Counted from the first letter of the stretch, positions 1 through 5,955 are shown. The stretch: DNA of 5,985 nucleotides from an uncultured bacterium (GCA_937936675.1 CALDDL010000232.1:1-5985), one strand, 5' to 3'. Made by a program: numbers and translations. The notes: a model not told the origin generated them from the sequence alone.

Positions 1-854
1 TCGAAATTAAGCATCGGTGTGGGTCCGTCCTTCGTTACCACATAAGCACCCAGCAAATTAGCATCTTCTAATAATTCATCATTCTGCTTATCTTCCAAGA
101 ACCCTTTTATTAATGCGGCGAGGAATGAATCCCCTGCGCCTACTGTATCTTTGACTACCACTTTAAATCCGGGATCTTCCACCCATTCATTATTTCGTAA
201 TAGAGAAGCACCATGAGAACCGCGTGTTACGCAGACAATCTCGCAGCCGAATTTTTCTCTGATTCCGATAGCAGCTTCATGGAGATCACTTTCAAATCCG
301 TACCACTCCGCTAATTTTAATATCTCAAGATCATTGAGCTTGCAAATTTTCGTTTTATAGAGACTATCACTTATTACATCATGATTATCATAAGGCGGAC
401 GCAGATTAACATCGAAAATATTTATCTTATTCAGATCGAGAATCTTCTGAATTGTCTCTCTTGTTTTCTTATTCCTTTGAGCTAAGCTGCCAAATACAAT
501 TATATCCGCTTTCTCTGCAGTCTTCATTAATTGATCATCAGCTTCAATATAATCCCAAGCCGCGGGAGCAACAATTTCGTAAAATGCATTCCCCTCTTTA
601 TCGAGAGTTACATTTACTAATCCCGTACTAAAAAGATTATCCACTTGAAAAAGATCGGTGGATATTCCTTTCTCATTTACACGATTATTTATTATTCTGC
701 CGAGAACATCATTCCCCACACGAGTAACCACCGAGACATCGCATTTAAGTCTATGAAGATGACACGCAACATTAAACGGCGCACCTCCTAAAAACAAACC
801 ATTCGGAAGCGAATCCCATAATATTTCACCGATACATAATATTTTTTGTGCCAT
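1..854 (-). CDS. PfkB-family carbohydrate kinase, probably fructokinase (3' end cut by window)
   Basis: Reading leftward from ATG 852-854, the frame stays open for 284 codons to the window edge, with no stop seen. The protein starts MAQKILCIGEILWDSLP. Motifs of the PfkB/ribokinase fold are in the expected order: GGAPFNVA (residues 23-30, sugar-binding N-terminal signature), DVNLRPP (148-154), KLND (172-175), and the C-terminal signature DTVGAGDSF (236-244), whose Asp242 is the expected catalytic base and whose GAGD forms the anion hole. Bacterial fructokinases are about 295-300 residues, so perhaps 10-15 residues are missing. The family phosphorylates a sugar, typically fructose to fructose-6-phosphate, with ATP in the cytoplasm. 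The GEILWDSLP...GGAPFNVA start favours fructokinase over ribokinase or adenosine kinase, but substrate cannot be fixed from sequence. No Shine-Dalgarno sequence precedes the ATG. It is divergent from the S9 peptidase gene and shares its control region. Confidence 0.93.
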   Translation of the reverse strand, partial: MAQKILCIGEILWDSLPNGLFLGGAPFNVACHLHRLKCDVSVVTRVGNDVLGRIINNRVNEKGISTDLFQVDNLFSTGLVNVTLDKEGNAFYEIVAPAAWDYIEADDQLMKTAEKADIIVFGSLAQRNKKTRETIQKILDLNKINIFDVNLRPPYDNHDVISDSLYKTKICKLNDLEILKLAEWYGFESDLHEAAIGIREKFGCEIVCVTRGSHGASLLRNNEWVEDPGFKVVVKDTVGAGDSFLAALIKGFLEDKQNDELLEDANLLGAYVVTKDGPTPMLNF

Positions 855-879
855 TTTTTATCTTATTTAATTCAATTCA

Positions 880-910
880 CAAATAAACCTATTTTATTTT
901 GTAACTTCAA
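880..910 (-). promoter_or_regulatory. Candidate Bacteroidota-type promoter for the sugar kinase
   Basis: On the minus strand, TTG (908-910) is followed after 20 bases by TTTATTTG (880-887), which matches the Bacteroidota -7 consensus TAnnTTTG at 7 of 8 bases. Transcription would begin near 875, giving a short leader of about 20 bases before ATG 854. An overlapping alternative -7 box, TAGGTTTA (884-891), is also 7 of 8 but has 16-base spacing. The region is very AT-rich, so chance matches are likely. Confidence 0.33.
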
Positions 911-934
911 TAAAAGAACTAAATTAATGATTGA

Positions 935-967
935 TTTGTTCTAATTATATACAAAGATTTATCTTTG
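935..967 (+). promoter_or_regulatory. Bacteroidota-type promoter for the S9 peptidase gene
   Basis: TTTG at 935-938 (-33 element) is followed after 21 bases by TATCTTTG at 960-967, a perfect match to the -7 consensus TAnnTTTG. Spacing lies within the 17-23 bases accepted for this class. Transcription should start around 972-975, leaving a leader of about 45 bases before ATG 1019. The -7 box lies in the right half of the inverted repeat 949-970. The in-frame TTG at 965 overlaps this box and so cannot be the translation start if the promoter is real. Confidence 0.6.
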
Positions 968-970
968 TAT
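949..970. repeat. Perfect 10+10 bp inverted repeat over the -7 box (candidate operator)
   Basis: ATACAAAGAT (949-958) and ATCTTTGTAT (961-970) are exact reverse complements separated by TT. The right arm contains six of the eight bases of the TATCTTTG -7 element (the other two are T960 from the spacer's second base and the shared A961 onward), so a dimeric regulator bound here would cover the polymerase site. It lies too far upstream of the predicted transcription start to act as an RNA hairpin. No local gene is an obvious regulator. Part of the symmetry may simply come from the promoter box itself. Confidence 0.5.
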
Positions 971-1006
971 GAGGGATTCACATACATATTAAAACATTTA
1001 ATAACA

Positions 1007-1018
1007 GAGGGAACAGAT
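1007..1018 (+). promoter_or_regulatory. Ribosome binding site that fixes the peptidase start at ATG 1019
   Basis: GAGGG at 1007-1011 sits 7 bases before ATG 1019, a normal Shine-Dalgarno distance. The residues that follow (MKKSLIYSILMILFLF) form a typical signal peptide, which the 18 upstream in-frame codons from TTG 965 would spoil. Confidence 0.65.
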
Positions 1019-3724
1019 ATGAAAAAAAGTCTCATCTATTCTATTCTAATGATATTGTTTTTATTTACAGGAGTAGTAATGTCACAAACACAAAAATTAC
1101 CGCCAATAATTGATATCGAATTATTTTTTGGCGATCCTCAATTATCCGGCGGTCAATTATCCCCTGATGGTAAGTTTATTGCATTCCGCAAACCTTATAA
1201 AGATGTAATGAATATATGGGTAAAAGGAATTGACGAACCATTCGAGAATGCTCGTCCAATGACAGCAGATACAAAACGTCCGGTAAGCGGATATTTCTGG
1301 AGCCGCGATAGCCGTTACATCCTTTATTCACAGGATCAAGGAGGAGATGAAAATTTCCGAGTTTATGCAGTTGATCCTAAAGCTGCACCTGAAAGCGAAA
1401 CAGGAGTACCTAAAGCTAAAGACCTTACCCCGCTCGAAAAAGTAAGAGTCTATATAATGTCCGTACCAAAAGAAACACCAAATGAAATTTTAATTGGTAT
1501 TAATGACCGTGAACCACAATATCACGATGTTTATAAACTTAATCTTACAACGGGCGAAAGAACATTAGTTCTAAAAAATGAAGATAAACTCGCCGGATTT
1601 ATTCCTGATTGGCAGGGAAAAATTAATCTTGCTATTAGACAGACAGCCGATGGCGGTACTGAACTACTGAAAATCAACGGCAAAGAATTAGTCCCTTTAC
1701 TAACAGTTAATAATGAAGAGACCCTCGGTGTGGAAGGTTTTACACCGGACAATAAAAAACTTTATCTAAACGTTAATAAAGGTGCGGATGTTGATTTAGC
1801 ACGTCTTGAATTGATTGATTTAGAAACCGGTGAAATTGAAGTAATAGAATCAGACCCTGAGAATCAGGTGGATTTAGGCGGTGCTGTTTTTTCTGATATC
1901 ACACATAAATTAGTTGGAACCACATATACAGGCGATAGGACTCGTTACTATTGGAAAGATAAAGCTTATGAAAAGCTTTTTGCTGATTTAAAAAAACTAT
2001 TACCCGATGGAGAAATATCTCTTACCTCTATGACAGATGACGAGCAGTTACTTACAGTAGCCGTAGCAAGCGATGTCGATCCCGGTTCGGTTTATTTATA
2101 CGACAGAAAAAAGAATAAAGTAGAATTACTTTATAAATCACGACCCGATCTTCCAACAGAATATCTTGCTCCAATGGAACCTGTACGTTATAAAGCTCGC
2201 GATGGAGTAGAAATTCCTGCTTATCTAGTAACACCTAAGGGTCTCGAAGCAAAGAATCTTCCAACAATCATTTTGCCTCATGGCGGTCCATGGGCACGAG
2301 ATTATTTCGGATATAATTCACTTGCTCAGTTCCTTGCTAATAGAGGCTATGCAGTGCTTTCGCCTAATTTTAGAGGATCTACCGGATACGGCAAAAAATT
2401 CCTCAATCTTGGAAACAAGCAATGGGGAACTGGATCAATGCAGCATGATTTAACCGATGGAGTAAAATATCTTGTAGATAAAGGAATTGCAAATCCTAAA
2501 GAAGTTGTAATAATGGGTGGCTCTTATGGCGGATATGCTACATTAGCAGGAGTTGCTTTTACACCTGATTTATATGCTGCAGGCGTTTCCATTGTGGGTC
2601 CATCGAATATCATTACTTTATTAAATTCTATTCCGGCTTATTGGGAACCGGTAGTAAAACAGTTCCATGTAAGAGTAGGAAATCCAAATATTCCAGAAGA
2701 AAGAGCTATGCTCGAAAAACAATCACCTCTTAATTCAGCAAAAAATATCAAAGTTCCGCTGCTTGTAATTCAAGGAGCAAATGATCCGAGAGTAAAACAA
2801 GCTGAATCAGATCAGATTGTTGCTACATTGCGTGATTTAAATCGCAACGTAGAATATCTCCTAGCAAAAGATGAGGGACATGGATATGCGGGAAAACTAA
2901 ATCGTCTTGCAATGTTTGCACGTATTGAAAGATTCCTTGCTAAACATATTGATGGTAGATTCCAGGAAGATATTAAACCGGAAATAAAAACCCGTCTTGC
3001 TGAATTAACGGTTGATATTAAAGATGTAAAGTTACCTGAAGTGGATAAAGGTGCTGAAGAGAAAGCAAAATCAGGCGATCTACCGGCATTCGATTCTTCT
3101 ATACTCAAAACCGGCAAATCAAATTATAAAACTTCTCTTTCAATGATGGGACAAAATATCGATTTCGATGTTACCCGAGAAATAAAGATTGAGGGCGGTA
3201 AATTAATGGTGTCCGATGTCGCAAATACACCTATGGGTAGTATGACAGATAAATATGTTATGGATGCCGCAACACTTTTACCAATTAGCCGTGCTACTGA
3301 GCAAATGGGTATGGAAGCCGTAAAACTTGATTATACCGAAAAGGGTGTAAAAGGTTTTATTATGGGAATGGCTGGGAAATCGGATGTAGCAAAAGATTTC
3401 GATGCCCCGACTTTAGCTGACGGTGCTAATTTTGAACTTGCTCTCGCTGCATTGCCATTAGCAGATGGATATAAAACTCTTTTACGTTTTTATGACGCTA
3501 ATGAACAGAGCGTAAAATTAGTGAATATCGAAGTAAAAGCTATTGAAGAAGTTACAATTGCCGGCAAGAAACAAAAAGCATTCAAAGTGGCTTTTAAGGA
3601 ACTTGGCGGCACGAGTGAAAATCTATTTTGGATTTCTGATTCGAATCAGAGACAAACACTTAAATCTGAAATTAGCATGCCTGCATCAATGGGCGGTGGA
3701 AAGATGGTTTCAGAATTGAAATAA
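1019..3724 (+). CDS. Secreted S9 (prolyl oligopeptidase-type) serine peptidase with a DUF3108-like C-terminal domain
   Basis: This 901-residue protein starts at ATG 1019, chosen for its ribosome binding site, promoter position and signal peptide; an in-frame TTG at 965 is rejected. Residues 1-22 are a Lys-Lys plus hydrophobic Sec signal with likely cleavage after VMS, so the enzyme acts in the periplasm or outside. Residues of about 25-400 show beta-propeller (PD40-type) repeats, for example LSPDGKFIAF near 47 and WSRDSRYILY. The alpha/beta-hydrolase domain spans about 405-650: HGGP (421-424, oxyanion region), RGSTGYG (452-458), nucleophile Ser502 in GGSYGGY, Asp589 in GANDPRV and His621 in DEGHGYA. 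The triad is intact, so activity on peptides is expected, probably as a dipeptidyl or acylaminoacyl peptidase. Typical family members end shortly after the hydrolase domain; this one continues for about 250 residues. From about 695 to 901 that extension resembles DUF3108 (see findings). It ends at TAA 3722-3724, upstream of the structured region and terminator. Confidence 0.93.
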   Translation: MKKSLIYSILMILFLFTGVVMSQTQKLPPIIDIELFFGDPQLSGGQLSPDGKFIAFRKPYKDVMNIWVKGIDEPFENARPMTADTKRPVSGYFWSRDSRYILYSQDQGGDENFRVYAVDPKAAPESETGVPKAKDLTPLEKVRVYIMSVPKETPNEILIGINDREPQYHDVYKLNLTTGERTLVLKNEDKLAGFIPDWQGKINLAIRQTADGGTELLKINGKELVPLLTVNNEETLGVEGFTPDNKKLYLNVNKGADVDLARLELIDLETGEIEVIESDPENQVDLGGAVFSDITHKLVGTTYTGDRTRYYWKDKAYEKLFADLKKLLPDGEISLTSMTDDEQLLTVAVASDVDPGSVYLYDRKKNKVELLYKSRPDLPTEYLAPMEPVRYKARDGVEIPAYLVTPKGLEAKNLPTIILPHGGPWARDYFGYNSLAQFLANRGYAVLSPNFRGSTGYGKKFLNLGNKQWGTGSMQHDLTDGVKYLVDKGIANPKEVVIMGGSYGGYATLAGVAFTPDLYAAGVSIVGPSNIITLLNSIPAYWEPVVKQFHVRVGNPNIPEERAMLEKQSPLNSAKNIKVPLLVIQGANDPRVKQAESDQIVATLRDLNRNVEYLLAKDEGHGYAGKLNRLAMFARIERFLAKHIDGRFQEDIKPEIKTRLAELTVDIKDVKLPEVDKGAEEKAKSGDLPAFDSSILKTGKSNYKTSLSMMGQNIDFDVTREIKIEGGKLMVSDVANTPMGSMTDKYVMDAATLLPISRATEQMGMEAVKLDYTEKGVKGFIMGMAGKSDVAKDFDAPTLADGANFELALAALPLADGYKTLLRFYDANEQSVKLVNIEVKAIEEVTIAGKKQKAFKVAFKELGGTSENLFWISDSNQRQTLKSEISMPASMGGGKMVSELK

Positions 3725-3725
3725 G

Positions 3726-3733
3726 TATTTTTG
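3726..3733 (+). promoter_or_regulatory. Possible -7 promoter box for a small RNA or leader
   Basis: TATTTTTG just after the peptidase stop codon matches TAnnTTTG exactly, and would start transcription near 3738-3742, shortly before the first helix at 3755. No TTTG or TTG is seen 17-23 bases upstream, so this is a half-match in AT-rich DNA and could be chance. Confidence 0.22.
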
Positions 3734-3754
3734 TGAATATATATTTTTAAAAAT

Positions 3755-3873
3755 AGTTAGGCTAATGAATAATTCTTATGAGATAACAATGGCTCATTTC
3801 ATTAAAGCCATTAGCAAAATAAATCAGATTAAACATTAACTTATCTCATAGTTTCGATTAGATTAACCTAACT
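3755..3873 (+). ncRNA. Candidate structured RNA: three nested helices before the terminator
   Basis: Three helices nest inside one another. P1 pairs 3755-3766 (AGTTAGGCTAAT) with 3862-3873 (ATTAACCTAACT), 11 of 12 positions. P2 pairs 3777-3786 (TATGAGATAA) with 3841-3850 (TTATCTCATA), 10 of 10, plus a possible T3776-G3851 wobble. P3 pairs 3788-3794 (AATGGCT) with 3806-3812 (AGCCATT), 7 of 7, with an 11-base loop. A roughly 10x11 internal loop separates P1 from P2, and 28 unpaired bases lie between P3 and the P2 3' strand. The terminator follows two bases after P1. It could be a stand-alone small RNA of about 165 nt, a peptidase 3' UTR, or an attenuated leader for the gene at 4021. The open internal loop loosely recalls 6S RNA, but nothing specific supports that. 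I do not recognise a known RNA family. Confidence 0.45.
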
Positions 3874-3875
3874 TT

Positions 3876-3904
3876 AGCCGGGTATAATAGCCCGGCTTTT
3901 TTTT
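3876..3904 (+). terminator. Strong intrinsic terminator
   Basis: A perfect 7-bp GC-rich stem, AGCCGGG (3876-3882) with CCCGGCT (3891-3897), closes an 8-base loop and runs into eight T residues (3897-3904). It ends transcription from the peptidase gene and/or the structured RNA, and separates them from the cassette that begins at 4021. Confidence 0.92.
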
Positions 3905-4006
3905 GCTCTTTTTTCCGGAAAAAGGCTTCATTCCCTTCTCTATAATAATTAACAAATAGGGGATTAAATAATAGATTTTATTTCATATTTTTTATTATCA
4001 ATTTAT

Positions 4007-4020
4007 AGGGAGTTTTTATT
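4007..4020 (+). promoter_or_regulatory. Ribosome binding site of the 123-residue gene
   Basis: AGGGAG at 4007-4012 lies 8 bases before ATG 4021, with only A/T between. The preceding stretch 3905-4006 is AT-rich and holds no clear promoter. The nearest -7-like box is TAGATTTT (3972-3979), 7 of 8 to TAnnTTTG, without a -33 partner at the right spacing. Confidence 0.6.
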
Positions 4021-4392
4021 ATGCTAATTAACTTATCGAATCACCCTTCAAAATTATGGCAACCCGAACAATATAATATTGCAATAGAGCTATATGGCGA
4101 AATAGAAGATATCCCCTTTCCGGCAATAAACCCTAAAATTGATGGTGAAGAGGTATTAATTCTTGCAACCGAATACTTTCAGAAAATAAATGAAGTATTG
4201 GAAAATAACTCTCATCAAAATAACGCAGTTCATTTAATGGGAGAATTAACTTTTAGTTTTTCTTTATTAAAATTATTACAGAGAGATAATATCAAGGTTA
4301 TCGCTTCGACTACTGCACGAGATGTAAAAGTAGATGAAACGGGGAATAAAGTAAGTATATTTAAGTTTGTCCGATTTAGAAGCTATAAATAA
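4021..4392 (+). CDS. Small Csx20-like (CARF-related) protein, function unproven
   Basis: This is a 123-residue soluble protein with no signal peptide or membrane segment. Recognisable motifs are LSNHPS (residues 5-10) on the first predicted beta strand, PFPAINP (32-38), AVHLMGELTF (69-78), STTAR (96-100) and FKFVRFRSY (114-122). From memory, the layout resembles Csx20: a short Rossmann-like start, a central small-residue turn, then S/TTxR, a charged G-K loop and a terminal F-x-VRFRxY. Csx20 is a small CRISPR-associated protein placed near CARF or ring-nuclease-like proteins, which bind or cleave cyclic oligoadenylate signals. The motif order is seen directly; the family link is inference without a search. 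No CRISPR array or cas gene lies in the window. Its ribosome binding site is good. It lies 65 bases before the PemK-like gene on the same strand and may belong to the same operon. Confidence 0.7.
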   Translation: MLINLSNHPSKLWQPEQYNIAIELYGEIEDIPFPAINPKIDGEEVLILATEYFQKINEVLENNSHQNNAVHLMGELTFSFSLLKLLQRDNIKVIASTTARDVKVDETGNKVSIFKFVRFRSYK

Positions 4393-4430
4393 CTGCATAA
4401 ATAATTTTCACTTTTATAAATAATTTCTTA

Positions 4431-4452
4431 TGTTGAATTAACAAATTCAATA
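4431..4452 (+). repeat. Inverted repeat hairpin just before the PemK-like start codon
   Basis: TTGAATT (4433-4439) and AATTCAA (4444-4450) pair perfectly around the loop AACA, and can be extended by a G4432-T4451 wobble and T4431-A4452. The hairpin ends 5 bases before ATG 4458, in the ribosome footprint of a gene without a Shine-Dalgarno sequence. It could damp translation, mark an RNA processing site, or as DNA act as an operator. It has no T-tail, so it is not a terminator of the upstream gene. Confidence 0.45.
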
Positions 4453-4457
4453 TAAAA

Positions 4458-4934
4458 ATGAAAGACAAAAAAAAATTCCAAGAGTCTAAAAACTACGAGT
4501 TAAAATCTCCTCACAAACGCAAAAGTGAAAAAATATTAAGAGTATATACTCCTCCTGATAGAAGAACAATTGAATTTAATTTTGGTTCTATTTGGGGAAT
4601 TCCGGACGGGGCGGTTCCATTTGATAGTGAAAGAAAAAATGATGATTATAAAAGTTCGCAACGACCTTGTGTAGTTGTATCAAAGCCTATCGATATTAAT
4701 TCGAATTACGATGCTATTTTCGCTCCGGGCACAACAAAATGGCATAATATCAATGATAATAAAATGCCCATATTATTTACATCTCATGAAGAAGAGAAAT
4801 TAAATTTGGATACATATTTTCTCCTATATTATAAGTTTACAATTTCACCTCAAATAAACAAGAACTGGTTTTGCAATCTATCTCCTACTGCTAAAAATAA
4901 ATTGAAACTGCTAATGGAGATGAGTAATGGCTGA
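4458..4934 (+). CDS. PemK/MazF-like SH3-barrel protein with basic N-terminal extension
   Basis: This is a 158-residue protein. Residues 1-36 are strongly basic and probably flexible (MKDKKKFQES, then KSPHKRKSEK). The rest follows the PemK/MazF layout: first strand GSIWGIPD (43-50), an acidic loop, then QRPCVVVS (68-75) holding the Arg-Pro typical of the family, IFAPGTTK (87-94) where MazF toxins carry their conserved Thr, a later strand TYFLLYYKF (119-127) and a C-terminal helix SPTAKNKLKLLMEM (142-155). MazF-type proteins are usually about 110 residues RNases acting as toxins. Arg69 and Thr92/Thr93 could be the matching active-site residues, so activity is possible but unproven. No classical small antitoxin gene precedes it. 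It has no Shine-Dalgarno sequence, a hairpin lies upstream, and its end overlaps the next gene by 8 bases, implying coupled translation. A non-toxic adaptor role for the fold is also possible. Confidence 0.72.
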   Translation: MKDKKKFQESKNYELKSPHKRKSEKILRVYTPPDRRTIEFNFGSIWGIPDGAVPFDSERKNDDYKSSQRPCVVVSKPIDINSNYDAIFAPGTTKWHNINDNKMPILFTSHEEEKLNLDTYFLLYYKFTISPQINKNWFCNLSPTAKNKLKLLMEMSNG

Positions 4935-5955
4935 TTATAAAATTGCAAAACTTATTAGGAATTTATATAAATCTACAATATCTAAAACTAATAATTCCAA
5001 AGATTGGCAGGATTTTTCTTCACGAATTAAATATATTATTAAATCCAAATTCAGTTCCGAAAATTATTCGGTATTCATTGATGATATTGCAAATCAAGTA
5101 CTAATGAATCTTTTCACATCATTTACACTACATCAGTTTTGGTCTGAAATAACAGAGGATAATGAACAAAATAATAAAAGAATTAATAGTTACTTAAACT
5201 CAATAATAATTACTTCTTTTAATGAACTTGAATTAGGTTTTTTTGCCAGAGAAGAGAAAAACTTAATTTCTCATCTACAAACCAATATAGATGAATTAAT
5301 TAAAGAAAATTTTATAAGAAAAACGAAGAACAATAATCTAGAACTTAATTCAGGAGGTGAAAAGGAATTTCTAAATGTTGAACTTTATTTACCACCTTAT
5401 TCTGCTACAAATAAGAATGGTACGATTAATTCAAAAAAAATTAAATCCTTTTTAGAAGATTTATTTAAAAATTATCTGGAAAATTATTCAATTGACTTCT
5501 CTATATTAAAAGAGATTTCTAAAAAATGTCTAAGTCTGGGCAATGATGATAGTAAATTAGAGATTGCAGAAGAATTTTCCGATAATCTGAACGATGCGAA
5601 AAAACTAATAATTAGTTCCGATTATATTTATGATAATCCGGAGACTTTAATGCAAGCAACCAAATTAAGTTCTATATTAATTCGAAATTCAAAAGCTAAT
5701 TTAACGAAGAAAAGCTATCCTAAAAAAGCAAAAGCTTTTTATTATTCTGTACGTTATGATTTATCATTACAAGAAATACTCGAAAAGTTCGAAGAATCTA
5801 TTTCTATAAAATCTATCTCTGAATATATTAAAGATTTTAGAAATTCCATGAAAATGGAAGAAATTGATAATGAAATGCATGAAACAAAAATTTTAGCAAT
5901 AGAGAAAGTTTGTGAATTATTAAACGACGAGTTCCATTATGAATCCATTAATTGA
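4927..5955 (+). CDS. Divergent sigma-70-like protein (tentative)
   Basis: This is a 342-residue soluble, mostly helical, Lys/Asn/Ile-rich protein that I do not recognise as a named family. Two parts look sigma-like. Residues 27-105 contain DDIANQVLMNLF (52-63) and RINSYLNSIIITSFNEL (85-101), which parallel the region 2 pattern 'eDlvQevfl.lf ... sfraWLyrIarN...d.lR'. Residues 258-310 contain AKAFYYSVRYDLSLQEILEK and SISIKSISEYIKDFRNSM, which parallel the helix-turn-helix of region 4 ('L..R....ls..EIAe.lg.s..tV...l..ar..l'). About 150 residues lie between, far more than in ordinary ECF sigma factors, and the region 2 basic residues are sparse. It may direct RNA polymerase to a dedicated promoter or be a decayed DNA-binding relative. 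GGAG at 4916-4919 lies 7 bases before its ATG, which overlaps the end of the PemK-like gene; its own 3' end overlaps the next gene. Confidence 0.65.
   Translation: MADYKIAKLIRNLYKSTISKTNNSKDWQDFSSRIKYIIKSKFSSENYSVFIDDIANQVLMNLFTSFTLHQFWSEITEDNEQNNKRINSYLNSIIITSFNELELGFFAREEKNLISHLQTNIDELIKENFIRKTKNNNLELNSGGEKEFLNVELYLPPYSATNKNGTINSKKIKSFLEDLFKNYLENYSIDFSILKEISKKCLSLGNDDSKLEIAEEFSDNLNDAKKLIISSDYIYDNPETLMQATKLSSILIRNSKANLTKKSYPKKAKAFYYSVRYDLSLQEILEKFEESISIKSISEYIKDFRNSMKMEEIDNEMHETKILAIEKVCELLNDEFHYESIN

Noticed and set aside
1531..1752. Minus-strand frame of 73 codons
   Set aside because: It lies wholly opposite the peptidase gene, has no known motif, and is explained as a shadow of that gene.
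2052..2234. Minus-strand frame of 60 codons
   Set aside because: Antisense shadow inside the peptidase gene, with no recognisable motif or ribosome binding site.
2812..3117. Minus-strand frame of 101 codons
   Set aside because: Antisense shadow across the end of the hydrolase domain; its Ser/Arg-rich sequence is typical of the reverse strand of coding DNA.
3789..3839. Small frame MAHFIKAISKINQIKH (16 codons) in the structured region, possible leader peptide
   Set aside because: It has no convincing ribosome binding site, its start lies in helix P3, and frames this short are expected by chance; it has no run of one amino acid that would suggest attenuation.
3755..3873. Integron attC site, because of GTTAGGC ... 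ACCTAAC ends
   Set aside because: An attC site has RYYYAAC on the left and GTTRRRY on the right; here the order is reversed on both strands, and no integrase or other cassette site is seen.
3910..3923. Palindrome TTTTTCCGGAAAAA after the terminator, possible second terminator or operator
   Set aside because: It has only CCGG to serve as a loop, the stem is all A/T, and no T-tail follows on either strand. It may be part of the trailing T-rich region.
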